A stretch of DNA of 64,000 nucleotides from assembly GCA_932294295.1 (NCBI GenBank), contig OW028575.1:16620058-16684057 (forward strand), in the 5' to 3' direction. Made by a program: the position numbers and the translations under genes. The notes beneath the pieces were generated by a model. That model was not told the origin of the DNA, did no database searches, and worked only from the letters and a program-made list of their open reading frames with translations. This DNA is from Alitta virens (lineage: Eukaryota > Annelida > Polychaeta > Phyllodocida > Nereididae). Within the stretch, counting starts at the first letter, position 1, and each line of letters starts with the position of its first letter. Below are positions 1 through 12,941 of this stretch, piece after piece.

Positions 1-114
1 TGCCAATAGCTCCAAGAGTGGTAATCAATTGACTTAAGAGTTGCTCAAGTGTTGTCTTCAATTGTTTAAGATTATATATGTACTTATCATGAAAGAATTA
101 TCATGACTTGTTTT

Positions 115-164
115 ACACATTGACCTTAATGTGTGCTACACACATTGACCTTAATGTGTGCTAC
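115..164. repeat. 25-bp direct repeat, two copies
   Basis: Two perfect adjacent copies of a 25-base unit (115-139 and 140-164) containing the core TTGACCTTAATGTGTG. The rest of 1-1880 is AT-rich DNA in which I see no convincing exon. Confidence 0.8.
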
Positions 165-1879
165 ACAATTTGCAAAATACACCACACTTGATCACAATAC
201 CCAACACATGATAAATGTATTCAGTATTGGTCAATAAACATCCATTTAGTATACAATTCACCGATATATAAATACATCGATTATTTTACATAAAAAATAC
301 ACAACAATGAGCAAAGCAAACATTAGGCTAAAGTGACAACAGGTCAGTCTGGATAATATGTTTATTTAATAACGTAACACACTATCATATGTACACCATA
401 TGTGATTATACATAAAAGAGTTAGTAATCTATCAACTCTATTCACACGACATACAATGTAGAACTTATGTATGCAGGTTATAGACTAACTTATAGTGGCT
501 GAACAACAGGTCAATGTCAAAAAGTTGTACAATTGTTGCCCTGGCTAATTGATGGCTATTATTGAGTATTATATAACATGGTCAAAAAGCAGTACATTCA
601 TGTCAATTGGGGTACAATTGGGGTACTTAACAATGAATATATTTTGTTGCATTTATCCTTTAACCTAGAAATCCAAATAAACAAGTTAGTAGAAGCTACT
701 GCAGATTAGAGTGTGATGCATTACTACTGTTCAGGATGTTATCATAACACATCGTACTGTGCAGTGTGCACAAGCATAGTATGATTTTCAGACAAAGTCA
801 ATACAAATTATTTTTAAAACAGGACTAAAAAGAAAGTTTGTCATTTTTTTTCCATACCAAAATTTTTAGGAAAATACAGATGAGCAACTTTTGAATAAAA
901 GAAAAGGATTATATAAAAAGTTTTTCAATCCATTGAAGCTGCCATACACATGATATACCAAACTCGTGTGTTTCATCTGCACATTCTACAGCATTCTTAA
1001 TTATTCTTCAAAATGGAATGTCTTTAAAAAAAAGTTAATAGACACTTAAGAGTTAACCTGTTTTTTTTTTTTTTTCCATACCTGAGATTAATCTAACATA
1101 TTAAATTGTCTGTCACTAATCATAATTTTCCACTTTTGCCTTCCTGAAAATGACCAGAAATGAGATGCGAGGATTTGATGTTTAAATCAACTACTGCTAC
1201 ATGAATTCAGGTAAACTCAACACAACTTAATTCACTCATGTCACATTATTCAATCACTGCTGAGTCCTGACACAAATCATGAGAAATTAAGCGAGTCATT
1301 ATGTAATGTGCTCTGTGTTGAGTAGCTCTTGCAAATGAATATCAGATATATTTTATATAACTATCTCAATAACCAATGCAAATGCATTATTTATCTTCAG
1401 CTTTGTCTCATGAAGCTCCATAAATTCTTCCAGTGGTACCTTTGGAGTCTGAGGTCTAGCATTGCCTACCTTTCTCTATCCAGAAGTTCTGGCAATTAAT
1501 TCTAAACCTAGCAATGTTATAATAATAAGTCGTTTTTGGGAGGATGAGGTCCAGGTATGGTTTTAAAAAATATAGGTCCTTATTAGTAATATATACTTTA
1601 GGGTTTGCACCAGTTGGTCATTTATAACTGTTTTATTATCTGGCCCTAGTATATATAGTATTAACCTTTAAGATCTTATTAGCCTATTTTCTGGGTCTCA
1701 ATATGCCCAGTCTGTGATTTCCGCCTTATATATTGTCAATGAGGTGTTTTACTTGCAATAATTGATAATTGTTTTGGTCACGAGTGTAATATATTTCTTG
1801 TATTTTCAGACATTTGTTTAGAATGTCATAATCAGAGTTTTGCTAATACTGCATTCAATTCAGTTTTGACACTAACATA

Positions 1880-2110
1880 TCAAGTCAAGTCAAGTCAAGT
1901 CAACTTTATTGCGGACTCTAGGTCCATAAAAGGTAGAGAATACATATATGATAAATGGGTCAGAACGACCCCAGACATCAAGAGAATTTAAGAGAATCTA
2001 TCTTATCATAGGAACTGCAATAGCCAATGAGAAGCAAAGCTGCCGCTGTGAAGCACACCCATGTCATAGATCTTTTTAACTAATATCTTACTGGACGACC
2101 TATAATACAT
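1880..2110 (-). mobile_element. 3' end of a LINE-like element with a pentanucleotide tail
   Basis: On the minus strand the sequence reads through a noncoding stretch into AATAAAG and then a (TTGAC)n tail (plus strand 1881-1904). A short tandem-repeat tail after an AATAAA-like end is typical of CR1/L2/RTE-type LINE 3' ends. No coding domain is visible and no target-site duplication was found, so the family and the 5' limit are guesses. Confidence 0.35.
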
Positions 2111-2719
2111 GTGTACCTTCCGTTCCAACCAAAAACTGAAATGTCTCTTAATTGGCATGTAATACAGTAAATAAATAGAAATTGAATGTTTTGGATCTGC
2201 CCCTGCCCGGCACTCATGTATGTGACCGACTTCAAACTGACTGGTGACAAGTTAAAACTTCGAATTTATTGCCAAAGCAAAAAATTGTGATTATAGTTTA
2301 TTTAATTTACATTTTGCTGATCATTCCAATCAACCCAGCAATGCAGCATTAAACAATTTTATTCACTCTGGACCTGGTTAATTTAAGGAGTGTCAGCTAA
2401 TTACATCAGCTAGTCTAGCTATAATAATTATATTTACATAATAATGATAATTCAATGATAAATTAAATTTCAAGACAGGTTTCTTTATCCTTCATTGATT
2501 CAATTTTAAATACCATGATCATGACATGTATTATAAATAGGCCAGCTAACTGAAATCGATCGGTATGATTCAAAGCACGAAAAACTGATATCAATAAAAG
2601 CAAAATTTCAGAGGGTCCTTTGTTATTCCCTGCAGTCTGCAGACTGCAGCAGTGCACACCTATGACCACTGATGACAGACAAAAATGAGAAATGCCAAAT
2701 GGCGACAACAGCTGCTTAC

Positions 2720-2784
2720 CCAATAAACTGGTTGCGCAGTTTGAGCGTTTCGCTCTTTTCCAGGACGTTGCCGTGAGATGCCAT
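2720..2784 (-). CDS. Probable first coding exon of a minus-strand gene (possible ETNPPL/PHYKPL-type aminotransferase)
   Basis: The minus-strand ATG at 2784 opens a 21-codon exon (MASHGNVLEKSETLKLRNQF then Ile plus two bases) that ends at a good donor, GTAAGC. A promoter-like GC-rich stretch lies directly upstream. The segment ETLKLRNQFIG resembles the N-terminus of the phospho-lyase aminotransferases ETNPPL and PHYKPL, which start with a short D/E-TL-x-LR segment, but it is too short to prove this. I found no second exon between 1 and 2700, so the rest of the gene should lie off the left edge. What is seen is the ATG, open frame and donor; the family is an inference. Confidence 0.4.
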
Positions 2785-2879
2785 GAAACTTTCGCGCCAG
2801 TCAGCTGGATCTGCCCGACTGGAACGACCTGAGTGATCCACTTCGTCCTTTTAAGAAACCTTGAAACGCATCAGTGAGC

Positions 2880-3000
2880 CTTCCCAGAACAACAGCCGGC
2901 CATGATAGGAAGTGACGTCACGCCATCTCTAACCAATCAGCGTCCCGCCTCCTCTTAAGCCCCGCCCCTTTGTTTTGTTTATCAGACAACCACGTGGTCT
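2880..3000 (-). promoter_or_regulatory. GC-rich promoter for the minus-strand exon at 2784
   Basis: Within 220 bp upstream of the minus-strand ATG are a palindromic CRE (TGACGTCA, 2913-2920), a CCAAT box (2933-2937), a GC box (CCCCGCCCC, 2960-2968) and an E-box (CACGTG, 2991-2996). The base composition is clearly richer in G+C than the flanks. Confidence 0.5.
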
Positions 3001-4826
3001 GCTGCCAGCTGTCAACATGCACTTCCAACAATAACTCAAGTTTTCTTTAATATAGTCATCACACATACACGACATCAGATTTAAGGTGGATAAAGATAGC
3101 TATACATTGTTCAAGTGAAAACAATTTTTCATCTGCCAAGGATGTTGTAAGCACTTTGTCTGCAGCGGAATTGTAAATAAGTAAAAATTAATTATTTGAC
3201 AGTTGCTTTTGGAAATTTTTCTGCTTACAGCAGTGTCCGCAGCTCATGAAATTTCATACTGGTCCAAACTGACCGCCACCTTTAATGAGATACTGGTCCC
3301 TTTCAAGTTGTGCTCCGTATCGACCGTAATGGCCATAAATAAGGTCCACTCAATTTTTGTCATATTTCTTCATAATAGAGCAGCACAAAAGAAATTGACA
3401 AACCCCAAATTTCTAACCCATAAAAATCCCTCTTGGTACTAAATACCTTCGAGTTCCCTATTTTTCCAATGATATTTTTTTGCGACCTTCCCATCATTAT
3501 GAAATTACAATGGAAATATTGCAAACTTAAAGTTTATTTGCAATGTAGCATTTTCACCCCATAACTACAAAACTCCGGGTTCCAAAAGTTGATTGTTGCT
3601 TCAACATTTCTGTGCATTTTATGCTGATAGTGTCACTTACAGAAAAACCACGGCTGTTTATTGAATCCTATTATAATACAGCATAACTTGAATGAAATAA
3701 ATTGTACATAATATCTAAAAACCCCAAACTGAACTTGATTATACCATTGGGTATATTAATTGGCATATGGGTCAGAGACTCAAAAATCCAGGAGAGGTAT
3801 GTGAAGAAATTATGGGTTGTATAATCAAGCAGCAATTCACATATAAGCAAAATCAAACCTACAAAACTATTGCGGAGAGACTGGCATGGCAGCCTTTGCA
3901 TGCACTTAGGCCTAACTATTGGGTTTCAACTTGAAGTTGACACTTCCACTGAACATGCCAGAGTCAATTGCAATCTGTCCTCCCCCACTCCTATTGTGCC
4001 CTAATCTTCACTTTATTGTAATGGCTTACAGATTTGATGGCGGCTTATGCCTAGTAATGCCAGAAAATGGCTCACAAACACTGAAAAGGGCTGGTGTGGC
4101 GGCTCATGGCGGCGGCTTCGGGGTCTAATATTATTGACCTACACTCGTCGACATTGAACTTCGCTACGATGTCGAGATTCGCCAGCTTCCTAAAAAACAT
4201 GATTATACACCTTGCAAGTTCACGATTTTTTACAAAATTAATTGTTTACATCACTGACGATGTTCTATCACTGTAACAGCCATCTAAGGGTTCATTTCAG
4301 TTTATTCAAGTGGCAAATTCGATGTCGTGGCAAACTTTAATGTCGCGAATGTGTACCTCATTCTTTCTATCTTCCCCAGTTCTAACCACACTCTATTCCT
4401 CTATTTTACCCAAGCTACTTTCTCCCAAAGTGAGCACATGCTTGCAACCAATATGGCCACAATCTTTTTTAGAAAGAGGCTGAATGGATTAAGGTCCTGT
4501 GGCACCATAGCAATCACATGACCACCCCTAACAACCTTGCAAGATTAAGTTACTTAGCAATTCACACAATAACCCTTTTATATTTACGATCTCTGGCCAG
4601 GCCCTTGAATGAAACTCAGAACGAGGCTGCAGGGATACAGAATGCAGGGCATTGGATGATAAACATTTGAAAATAAATAGCATAAAAATTCTAAATCAAA
4701 ATTTTTAATGCAGGTCATGATGGATGCAAACATTTCTTTTAAATTTTTAAGTGCATATATTATAATGGGCTTTCTAGTATATTAATAACATGATAAACAC
4801 AAACCATTGAAAAAGAAGTTAAGACG
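3001..4826. other. Intergenic region, no gene recognised
   Basis: Short ORFs occur on both strands, but none has recognisable domains, good splice sites or an initiation context. A less AT-rich patch near 4090-4190 might be regulatory. Nothing firmer can be said. Confidence 0.5.
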
Positions 4827-4832
4827 TTTATT
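4827..4832 (-). terminator. Poly(A) signal of CCDC137
   Basis: TTTATT on the plus strand reads AATAAA on the minus strand, about 170 bases after the CCDC137 stop codon. Confidence 0.55.
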
Positions 4833-5003
4833 GTATCAACAATAGGTATCTTCATTCACACTTTCTCCTCAGTGTCCAGCAGGTTTGAATGCCATTGTAA
4901 AGTCAGTTCTTGCCGTTACAATGTTTCTTTGTCATGCATTCATCCAAACCCATTGGATTAGCAGTAAGTATTAACAAGTCAAGCAATTTCTTCTTTTTCT
5001 CTC

Positions 5004-8000
5004 TCATTCAATGCCAGGGTAAGAGATAACTTTTCTATTTTTCAATTGTCTATAATTGTCAATGGCTTTTTGTCTTTCATTGTCCATAATAAATTGCTGA
5101 GCAGGAGACATCAATTTTCGCTTCAAGGTTTTCCCAACTTGTCTGATGGTGGGTTGTGGTTTCTCTGCAGGTTTTCCCTTTAACATATTCGACAACAACA
5201 GGGATTTTGCACCAGCCTGAAAATGCAAGACATGATAAAATTATGCTTAATGCAGAATAAATAAATCATTATTCAGAAGAAACTTGTACTGTAATGGTAA
5301 AATTTCTTGCTTTAATGTCAATCTTTAAGACACTTTCAATAAGATACTGTAATATTTCATTTCAAAGAGCTTATGCAAATTGAATGTCAGAGATCTGCAC
5401 GTTTCACTGTGACCAGAATACAGTTTCTTATGAAAACTTGAATAATTTGGAATCAATTTGTTTCATTTTCTGTCGATGTTAGCCTGGATCAAATTTTGTG
5501 ACACCTCTTCTGACTGTTTGAACTAAATTCACACATGAATTTATGGATTAGCCTCATATGAAAAGGATTTTGCTTGTTAATCTGTAGATAATCTCAAAAA
5601 CAAAGAAGCTATGTGATAAAACTCTGAGCACATGACACCCCATTATGTCCTCAGGTATAATGACAGATAAAGTGATAAACTAAAACAACATCATTACAGA
5701 AATACAGTGTGCTAATAATGTACCTAATTAAGTGAGGACCTAATTGCGTGAAAACATTCAACCTTAATCCACAACTGCTTAAATTACTTTTTCACTGTCA
5801 TTGCCTAAATATACATCAAAATATAATCTGTTTGCTTATATATCATATCTTTATGTGCCTTACATGGGCACAAGTTGTGTAAAAGAGTTGAAGGTAATCA
5901 TGTAATTAGGTCCTCACGGAATGAGGTACACAAAATCTAAATGAGATGGTACAAAAGCTGTATAGATAAGTATTGTGCATTGATCTTTCATGGCAGAACA
6001 CCGTTTTTAGGCGGGAAAAAAAAGATCATAGCATCAAGCGTATTGTCATAAATAATATAGCAGCATACCTTGCCGATGAGTTTCTCACTTTTTCGAGGTT
6101 TGGCAGTCAATTTTGGGGGCTCATTAACTACTTCACCAAATCTCACTTCATCTAAAGAATATAATATATATATATAAATATATAGTTTATTGACAAACTT
6201 GATATCAGGAATTGATACATGTATGTGTCATATAACATTACAAAACAAACATACAAAACATACAACATTACAAAACTAATGTAATTATATGCTTACATGA
6301 CATATCTTAGTATAAGCAATAAAAAATGAGTTGATAAGACTGAAAGTATGTACTATTTTCAACGATTTTCCCCAGTGATGGCATATTTTACTTGCCTGTG
6401 CAACAACCTAGATGACATGTTTTGTATTTTCTGCAACAGATTCATACTCCAACATTTGTGACAATAATTATAATCTTACCCTTTAGATCATGAAAATCAT
6501 CAACACGGTCAATTTGCCTTTTCTCTTTTATGGCTTTATGCTTTTCTTTTAGTTGTTGAAGTCGTCTGAAACAAATTAACAACAAACTTATCTAAAAGCT
6601 CTTTCATTCATAATATTGGTAATTGCTTTTGTGCAAATTTTATAACTGTCTCATTCTATTACTTTGACAAGCCACAACAAACAGAAACTGGTGTGTAGTA
6701 GTAAATTGCGTACAGTGTACACACAGGTGCATGTTAGTAACACGATGTGTTTGCTGAACTAGTGCATGTGGGACTATCATGTGCTGACACCTAGTGGTAA
6801 TTACAAGTTCACATGATCAGTGTGATAATTTAGTGTCTATCGCTGATTAAAGTGCTATGGTACACAGTTAGTGGTAAAGTGTCATAATGCATTTTAGCAA
6901 GGGATCGTTTTAACAGTATGTACATTCCTAAGAAAATATCACCATGCATTTTGGGTGATTTTCCTGAAGTATGTTGTGATAGTTTATGGTCATACGAGAC
7001 AGACTTCACATGAATTTTATTAAATTAGGGAAAAGGAAATTTGGAATTTCTAGAAGAAATATCAGATTTTGGGTGGTGTACTGAAATAACTGTGTTTCTG
7101 AGAACAACTGTACATTGTAGCACGATTTTCATAAACTGTCACACAAAATCAGCACTAACTTTTTCTCTTTCTTTGTTTTTTTGGTTTTCTTCAGTGTTAT
7201 CTCCTCATCATCCTCATCAATTTCAACCTGAAAAATTTGAAGTGAGATTAATTGCAAGCTTATCTAGCTGTTGCAGTTGTTGGACTGTTTAACCAAAGTT
7301 GTAAACAATCTGAAACTGTCAGTTTCACAGTTTTTGATTTGTTTCCTGACCTTGTCAGTCAGCTGATATGCTCCATGTTAAGATATAATATGCTTGAATA
7401 AAAGGTCAGCAGTAACTTATCTATGTACAATTTTATTATACAAACATACATTGACTGTGCATAACTGTCTATCTGTATTATATGAATATTCATATGAGTT
7501 TTATGAATTTCTGGTGTCACAGCTTTCAACAAATGATAAATTATTATATATATATAAAAATTTTATTGACGGAAGATGTCAGACAAGACATATATGTCAC
7601 AATATAATATATGAGAGTATATAGTACATAATAAAGCCAGTCAACACTACACATACATATTCTTTGATTCAAACCTTTTCTTTGAATTCCCCTGACTTCT
7701 TGCCTATTTGACATTTAGCAAATGATGCATTTAATCGGCTGAAATTATGTTGACTTTCAACATACCTCAAATTTGTCTTCTAAACGTGACTTTGCAATGA
7801 CATTGTGGGTTTCCTGATCAATCCTATTGAAGAAGGCAAGCTCAGACTCATCATCACCTTTTGCAAAATTAGTCGGGGGTTTTATGGGCCGCTCCATGCT
7901 TTTCTCATCTTTGTACATGGCTTCATCAATCCAGTCCATCTTGACTACATGTCAAACAAACAATTTCTGATTTCACATAAATTTACAAATAATGTCGAAT

Positions 8001-11000
8001 TGTTCATGATTCTGCATACATATCCTCTCAAAAAAGAAAAGGAGTAATTAAATAGAGTCCCCCTCAGCAAAGTGAATTAGCCAGAAATATCCATAAATGT
8101 ATTGCAGCGTTGGCAAATTTAACCCACCCACTGGGTTAAACCCGGGTTGGGCTTAGACATTTTGCTCAAAGTGGGATAAACCTGGGTTAAAACCCATAAT
8201 TTTACTTATAATCAGTATAAAAGGTGCAGGAAAGACAAAACAATATTTAAACTATATAAATCTGAAACATTAAACTTTGCACAGATGATGCTAAATGATG
8301 GTAGGACATAACCAAGATCAATGGTTGTTACCCCCAATTTGCAATTGTAAAAACACTAAATTACTTGATGGTTTAGCAATTTTTTCGCCATTGTTGTTAG
8401 CTTTAAAATTATAATCGTTGGAATTTAGCAGACATGTTTTTTTCAAACTAATACAATATGGTCCCATGTGGTATAGTTTTCATTAGAATTGAACTTCTAT
8501 AATTGGAAGTCACTTTTTGTCAGTCATATAAGTCTGTATATATGTACTATAATTCAGGAATTGCATTCTTCAAATAAAGTGAGCTTGTAGGAGGGTTTTT
8601 GTCAGGTGTAACCCACTTTTGGTGGATTAAAACCATTTTGCCTATTTGGTGGATTAAAACCATTTTGCCTATTTGGTGGATTAAAACCATTTTGCCTATT
8701 GTATAAAGCTCAGTGATAGCCATTAAAGTAAAATTTAAGAAAGCAAATCTTCTATTTCTCCTTATAGTCAGTGTTTTATGTATTTCTACTAATTTGGAAT
8801 CCCATGCGTTGAGCTTGTAGGAGGGATTTGGCCAGGTTAAACCCACTTTTGCCCGAGTTAAACCGATTTTGCCCGGGTTATACCCAGGTTTTATCCGCTA
8901 GGCTGGGCAAAATTGATTTAACCCGGGTTAAAGTTCAACCCTGATCTATTGTGAACCTTTTGGTTTTTTTGGTCTGTCTGCTCTCCCTCTTTGTATTATA
9001 ATTTTTCTCTTTTTATTTGCATGATCCTATATATGTATATAAATTTTTTTACTGATAATTTCTGAATTCTGAGTTATGTCATACATTTTTGTGCTGTTTG
9101 TCTAACCATAGACTCAAGGTTGGACTTTAACCCAGGTTAAATCAATTTTGCCCAGCCCAGCGGGTAAAATCTGGGTATAACCCAGGGAAAACGAGTTTAA
9201 CCCGGGCAAAAGTGGGTTAAATCTGGCCAAAACCCTCTTACAAGCTCAACGCAAGGGATTCCAAATTAGTAGAAATACATAAAACAGTGACTTTAAGGTG
9301 AAATAGAAGATTTGCTTGCTTAAATTTTACTTTATTGGCTATCATTGAGCTTTATACACTGGGTATAAAATGGGCAACATGGGTTTAATCCATCAAAAGT
9401 GGGTTAAACCTGACAAAAACCCTCCTACAAGCTCACAAATGGGATTCCAAATCCATAGAAATACATATAAGGGTGGTGGGTGGATTAGGGCTAAGTTATG
9501 ACCTTTATTTCTGCACCTGCTGATTAGGGCAGGCAGGCACCTTGGCAATAAGATGATGAATGAAACAGCCATCCAACTTAATAAGGCTCGACTGGGAAAT
9601 GAACCCAGGACCCAGTGGGTGGAAACCCAGCTGGTGCCCACCCCCTAATACGGGCCCCTAGAGAACATATAACAGTGAATATATGGAGAAATAGAAGATT
9701 TGCTTTCTTCAACTTTACTTAATTGGCTATCACTGAGCTTTACACATCTTATGGGCATGAGTATCAACTGAAGAATGCAATTCCTGAATTATAGTACAAA
9801 GACTTACAATGATCTACAGACAATCATACAGACTGACAAAAAGTGACTTCTTATTATAGAAGTTAAATTTTTATAAAAACTAAAGCACATTGGACCATGC
9901 TATTTTAGTTCGAAAAACTCTTATGTTACAATGTCCTTGTCTGTTGAATACCAAAGATTATAATTTTAAAGCTAACAACAATGGCGAAAAAATTGCTAAA
10001 CCATCAAGTAATTTAGTGTTTTTTGCAAATTGGGGGTAACAACCATTGATCTTGGTTATGTCCTACCATCAATCATGTAGCATCATCTGTGCAAAGTTTA
10101 ATGTTTCAAATACAATAGTTTAAATATTGTTTTGTCTTTCCTGCACCTTTTATACTGATTATAAGTAAAATAATGGACTTTAACCCAGGTTTAACCCGGG
10201 TTGGGCAAAATGTCTATTTAGCCCAACCCAGGTTTAATACAGGTTTAACCGTGGGTGGGTTAAATTTGCCAACCCTGCAATAGACTTGCAGCTAATTAGG
10301 TCTTTCAGACTGGCCGATGTAGATTATCAACTTTTTGCACAAAGGAAAGACCATGCTGTTTCACAAATTCTCCAATTCTTTTCTACTACAGGCTACTGCT
10401 GTAGCACTGATTTCTGTCTGGGATACACATTATTTGCATTACTCAACTTTACCACCATAAAGCATAGTGTGGGATGCTAACTGCAGCTAACATGCAACAA
10501 AGTTCCTATTTGTAACATAAAACAATATGTTAAACAAGGAATATTAAATTACTAGAAAATCAACATCATTCAGTAATTTGCTTCCCCAATACTGTCGCAA
10601 ATTATTCATGAATAAACACTGATAAATCTAAATAATCTGGCCATATAGTTCTATATATACCTTTAGATTTATTTTTTCTTGTTTTCTTCTTTCTTCCTTC
10701 AGCTTTGGCGATCTCTTTCAGTCTCATAATTTCCCGCACGCCATATGGTATTTCCCTTTCAGCTTTACTTAGGACTTTCCTGTCCAGAGCAGGTCCAGGC
10801 CGATATGGAAAACTGCATAAAAAAACAAAAACAACTAGGCATTAATTAACAATAGCTTCTGGCAAAGGGCTACTTAATAAACTGCACATATGCAGCTCTG
10901 TGAGTTTGTGTACTAGTGTTTTCAACAAGCAGGGCTTTTCTAATAGGGAGGGGGGGGGGGGGGCCTGATGCATGAATCCTTGATGTGCTGTGATTGTGTT

Positions 11001-12795
11001 GAAAATGTGTAAAGAAATAATGTTTTCCCTGTTAAACATATTTGTTAAATCTGCCAGTTACAGAGGCGATAATCCACACTTTGCATCTTCTATGTGTCCC
11101 AGCACAGACAAAGAATACAAAGGCACCACCATCTACAGTATAGTAGGGAACTTTTGATTTCTGAGATACAGCTTATAAATCAAAAGTTCACATGCCTAGA
11201 ATCAAACCTAGGAGCTGGCCATTGATTTAAAAACTACCAGATAGAGCACCAAGCTGCCTTTTGAATAATGTGTGTACATTCAAGAAAAATGAAGAAATCT
11301 GTTTTTGACCCCAGAGTGACCAAAGTATAGAATATACAAATGTACTAAGTTACCAACCATACTCAAGTAATAAGTAGTATACTGTAACTATATCATAACA
11401 ATGATCATGTATATAGAACTAATATTAGTAACAGAACTATTATACAAATATAAAATATACAAAATTATTGTATACTCGATTTTTTTGGCCCTATTTTTTC
11501 ATAGAAAGCATGGAGCAGTACAAAATTTATGTAAAAACATGTTGAAAACAAATAATGCCGATTATCTAAGCTATGGTAACGCTTCTCAATGACAAATAAC
11601 TTACAGTTTTAGACTTTTTCAACATACCTTCTGCTCTTTATCAACAACTATGTCACCTGTACAAGCTGGATCAAGTGTAATATTAACTTAAATAGTGCCA
11701 ATGGTGTAGTAACATCGTGGTGATTCGGAACATATTGTGATTTTGACCATATTTTTTAGTTCTAGCACAATTAGAATAACATTTGTGTAGTTTAGTGGAG
11801 GTTCGGGGGCAAAAGCCCTCCAAAGAATGGTGAGAAAATTAAAAAATTAAAAATACAGTAATTTGTTTGTGACATCTTTCACTGAATCCAAGCACGGGTT
11901 TATATTAGACTTGAGCCTACAAGCTTCACAACCAGGTACGATCACAATTGTGACGTCACAATGGCCATTGTTTTGATGAAATAAAGCAGACACAATTGAG
12001 GTTGGGGATTAAGAAATGAATCATTGCAGGTAGGAGATGGGGAATGTTTTGTTGCATAGTTAATACACAAGCCAAAATTACCGTTCACTGACTTTGGCAC
12101 TCTATATCTATTATAATACAGGCAGGGTCTCTCCCAACTTTGAATATTATAAGCCACGGTTGGATAGATTGTACAGTAAATGGTCATCTGAAAATTAGCA
12201 ACAAATGATTAAGTACAAAATTGGATTAGTCACATGGCTATTGGATTGGCATAATATTCTACGTGGCTACTGCTAGAGAGAACCCTGTAAATAAATAAAC
12301 AAGCCCCCGCGTTTTTGTCAGCTGAAGTTGTGAGGTCAGTAATCTATGCCTGTGGTTAATATGACTAAAAATCAAGTACACAATATTTTTGAATAGTAGT
12401 ATATATAATATACTGTATATAGATTACTTTCAAGTAATAAGCACATAAGTAACTATTTACCAATGCTAAGTCCACAACACTGGAATTAATTCAAAATTGC
12501 AATGTGTGTTAACCAGGGATAGTCCCTGCCATGGTGTTAAAATAAATCTGTCCCTTTACTAAGCTTTATTAGTATAATTTAGTAAACGTGGGGGATCTCA
12601 CTGATGCCCAGCGATACAACAATATTTAGCATGTTAAGACTTAAGTGCAAGTGCATTCATGTTCAGATTTTCCCATCATCTATCTGAATTAATTGAGCCT
12701 TACCTGTCGTCATTCCCAGTGAATGAGGACTCCACTGGTTTTAGCTTCTTGTGTTTCCTACTTTTCTGTGGCTTTCCTTGACCAAACCGTCCCAT
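5004..12795 (-). CDS. CCDC137: Coiled-coil domain-containing protein 137 orthologue, seven coding exons
   Basis: Seven minus-strand exons join in frame with GT-AG introns: 12795-12704, 10812-10661, 7944-7766, 7227-7160, 6565-6480, 6151-6069 and 5216-5004, giving 290 residues, close to the human protein (about 289). Landmarks shared with the vertebrate family as I remember it are IPYGVREIMRLKE in exon 2, ESELAFFNRIDQETHNV in exon 3, VRFGEVVNEPPKLTAKP in exon 6, and the C-terminal QQFIMDNERQKAIDNYRQLK. The protein is strongly basic, with Lys/Arg clusters in exons 1, 2 and 4. The family is nuclear/nucleolar and poorly understood; no enzymatic motif is present. The start ATG lies 146 bp from the divergent OXLD1 start. 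Intron 2 (7945-10660) holds a foldback transposon. Exon calls rest on splice sites and phase and have not been checked against RNA. Confidence 0.88.
8626..8702. repeat. Three tandem copies of a ~27-29 bp unit inside the foldback element
   Basis: The unit containing TTTGGTGGATTAAAACCATT is repeated three times in a row in the left arm. The corresponding place in the right arm has only a single related unit, so this is a local expansion. Confidence 0.8.
9471..9659 (-). mobile_element. Old tRNA-derived SINE copy, reverse orientation
   Basis: The reverse complement reads a degenerate tRNA-like head (B-box region GGTTCATTTCC), the SINE body (AAGTTGGATGGCTGTTTCAT) and a tail AGCCCTAATCCACCCACC. 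It is much more diverged than the copies further right and is flanked by ACATATAA on both sides. Confidence 0.75.
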
Positions 12796-12941
12796 TTTTG
12801 TCAAAATGTAAAGAGCCAAAAAACTGACCCACGTTGCCTCAAACTGGAAAACACCCAATGAAATGACGTCATCGCGAGGGAATCCCGCAGAATTCCTCAG
12901 CTGTCAAACAGCTAGCTGCTTAGCTCTGAATATTCGTCAAA
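12796..12941. promoter_or_regulatory. Bidirectional promoter between CCDC137 and OXLD1
   Basis: Only 146 bp separate the two divergent start codons, so both transcripts must start here. It contains a palindromic CRE (TGACGTCA, 12864-12871) directly followed by TCGCGAG, and no TATA box. The same CRE occurs in the promoter near 2913. Confidence 0.75.

Larger units (their letters stand above)
8102..10280. mobile_element. 2.2-kb foldback (long inverted repeat) DNA element in CCDC137 intron 2
   Basis: The two ends are inverted copies of each other. The left end begins TTGCAGCGTTGGCAAATTTA and the right end, reverse-complemented, TTGCAGGGTTGGCAAATTTA. A TA dinucleotide flanks both ends (8100-8101 and 10281-10282), as expected for a TA target duplication. 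The similarity extends inward through GGGTTAAA-rich blocks and a second shared block (about 8280-8570 versus 9770-10090 inverted). No transposase ORF is visible, so it is non-autonomous. The right arm carries an old minus-strand SINE. Confidence 0.7.
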
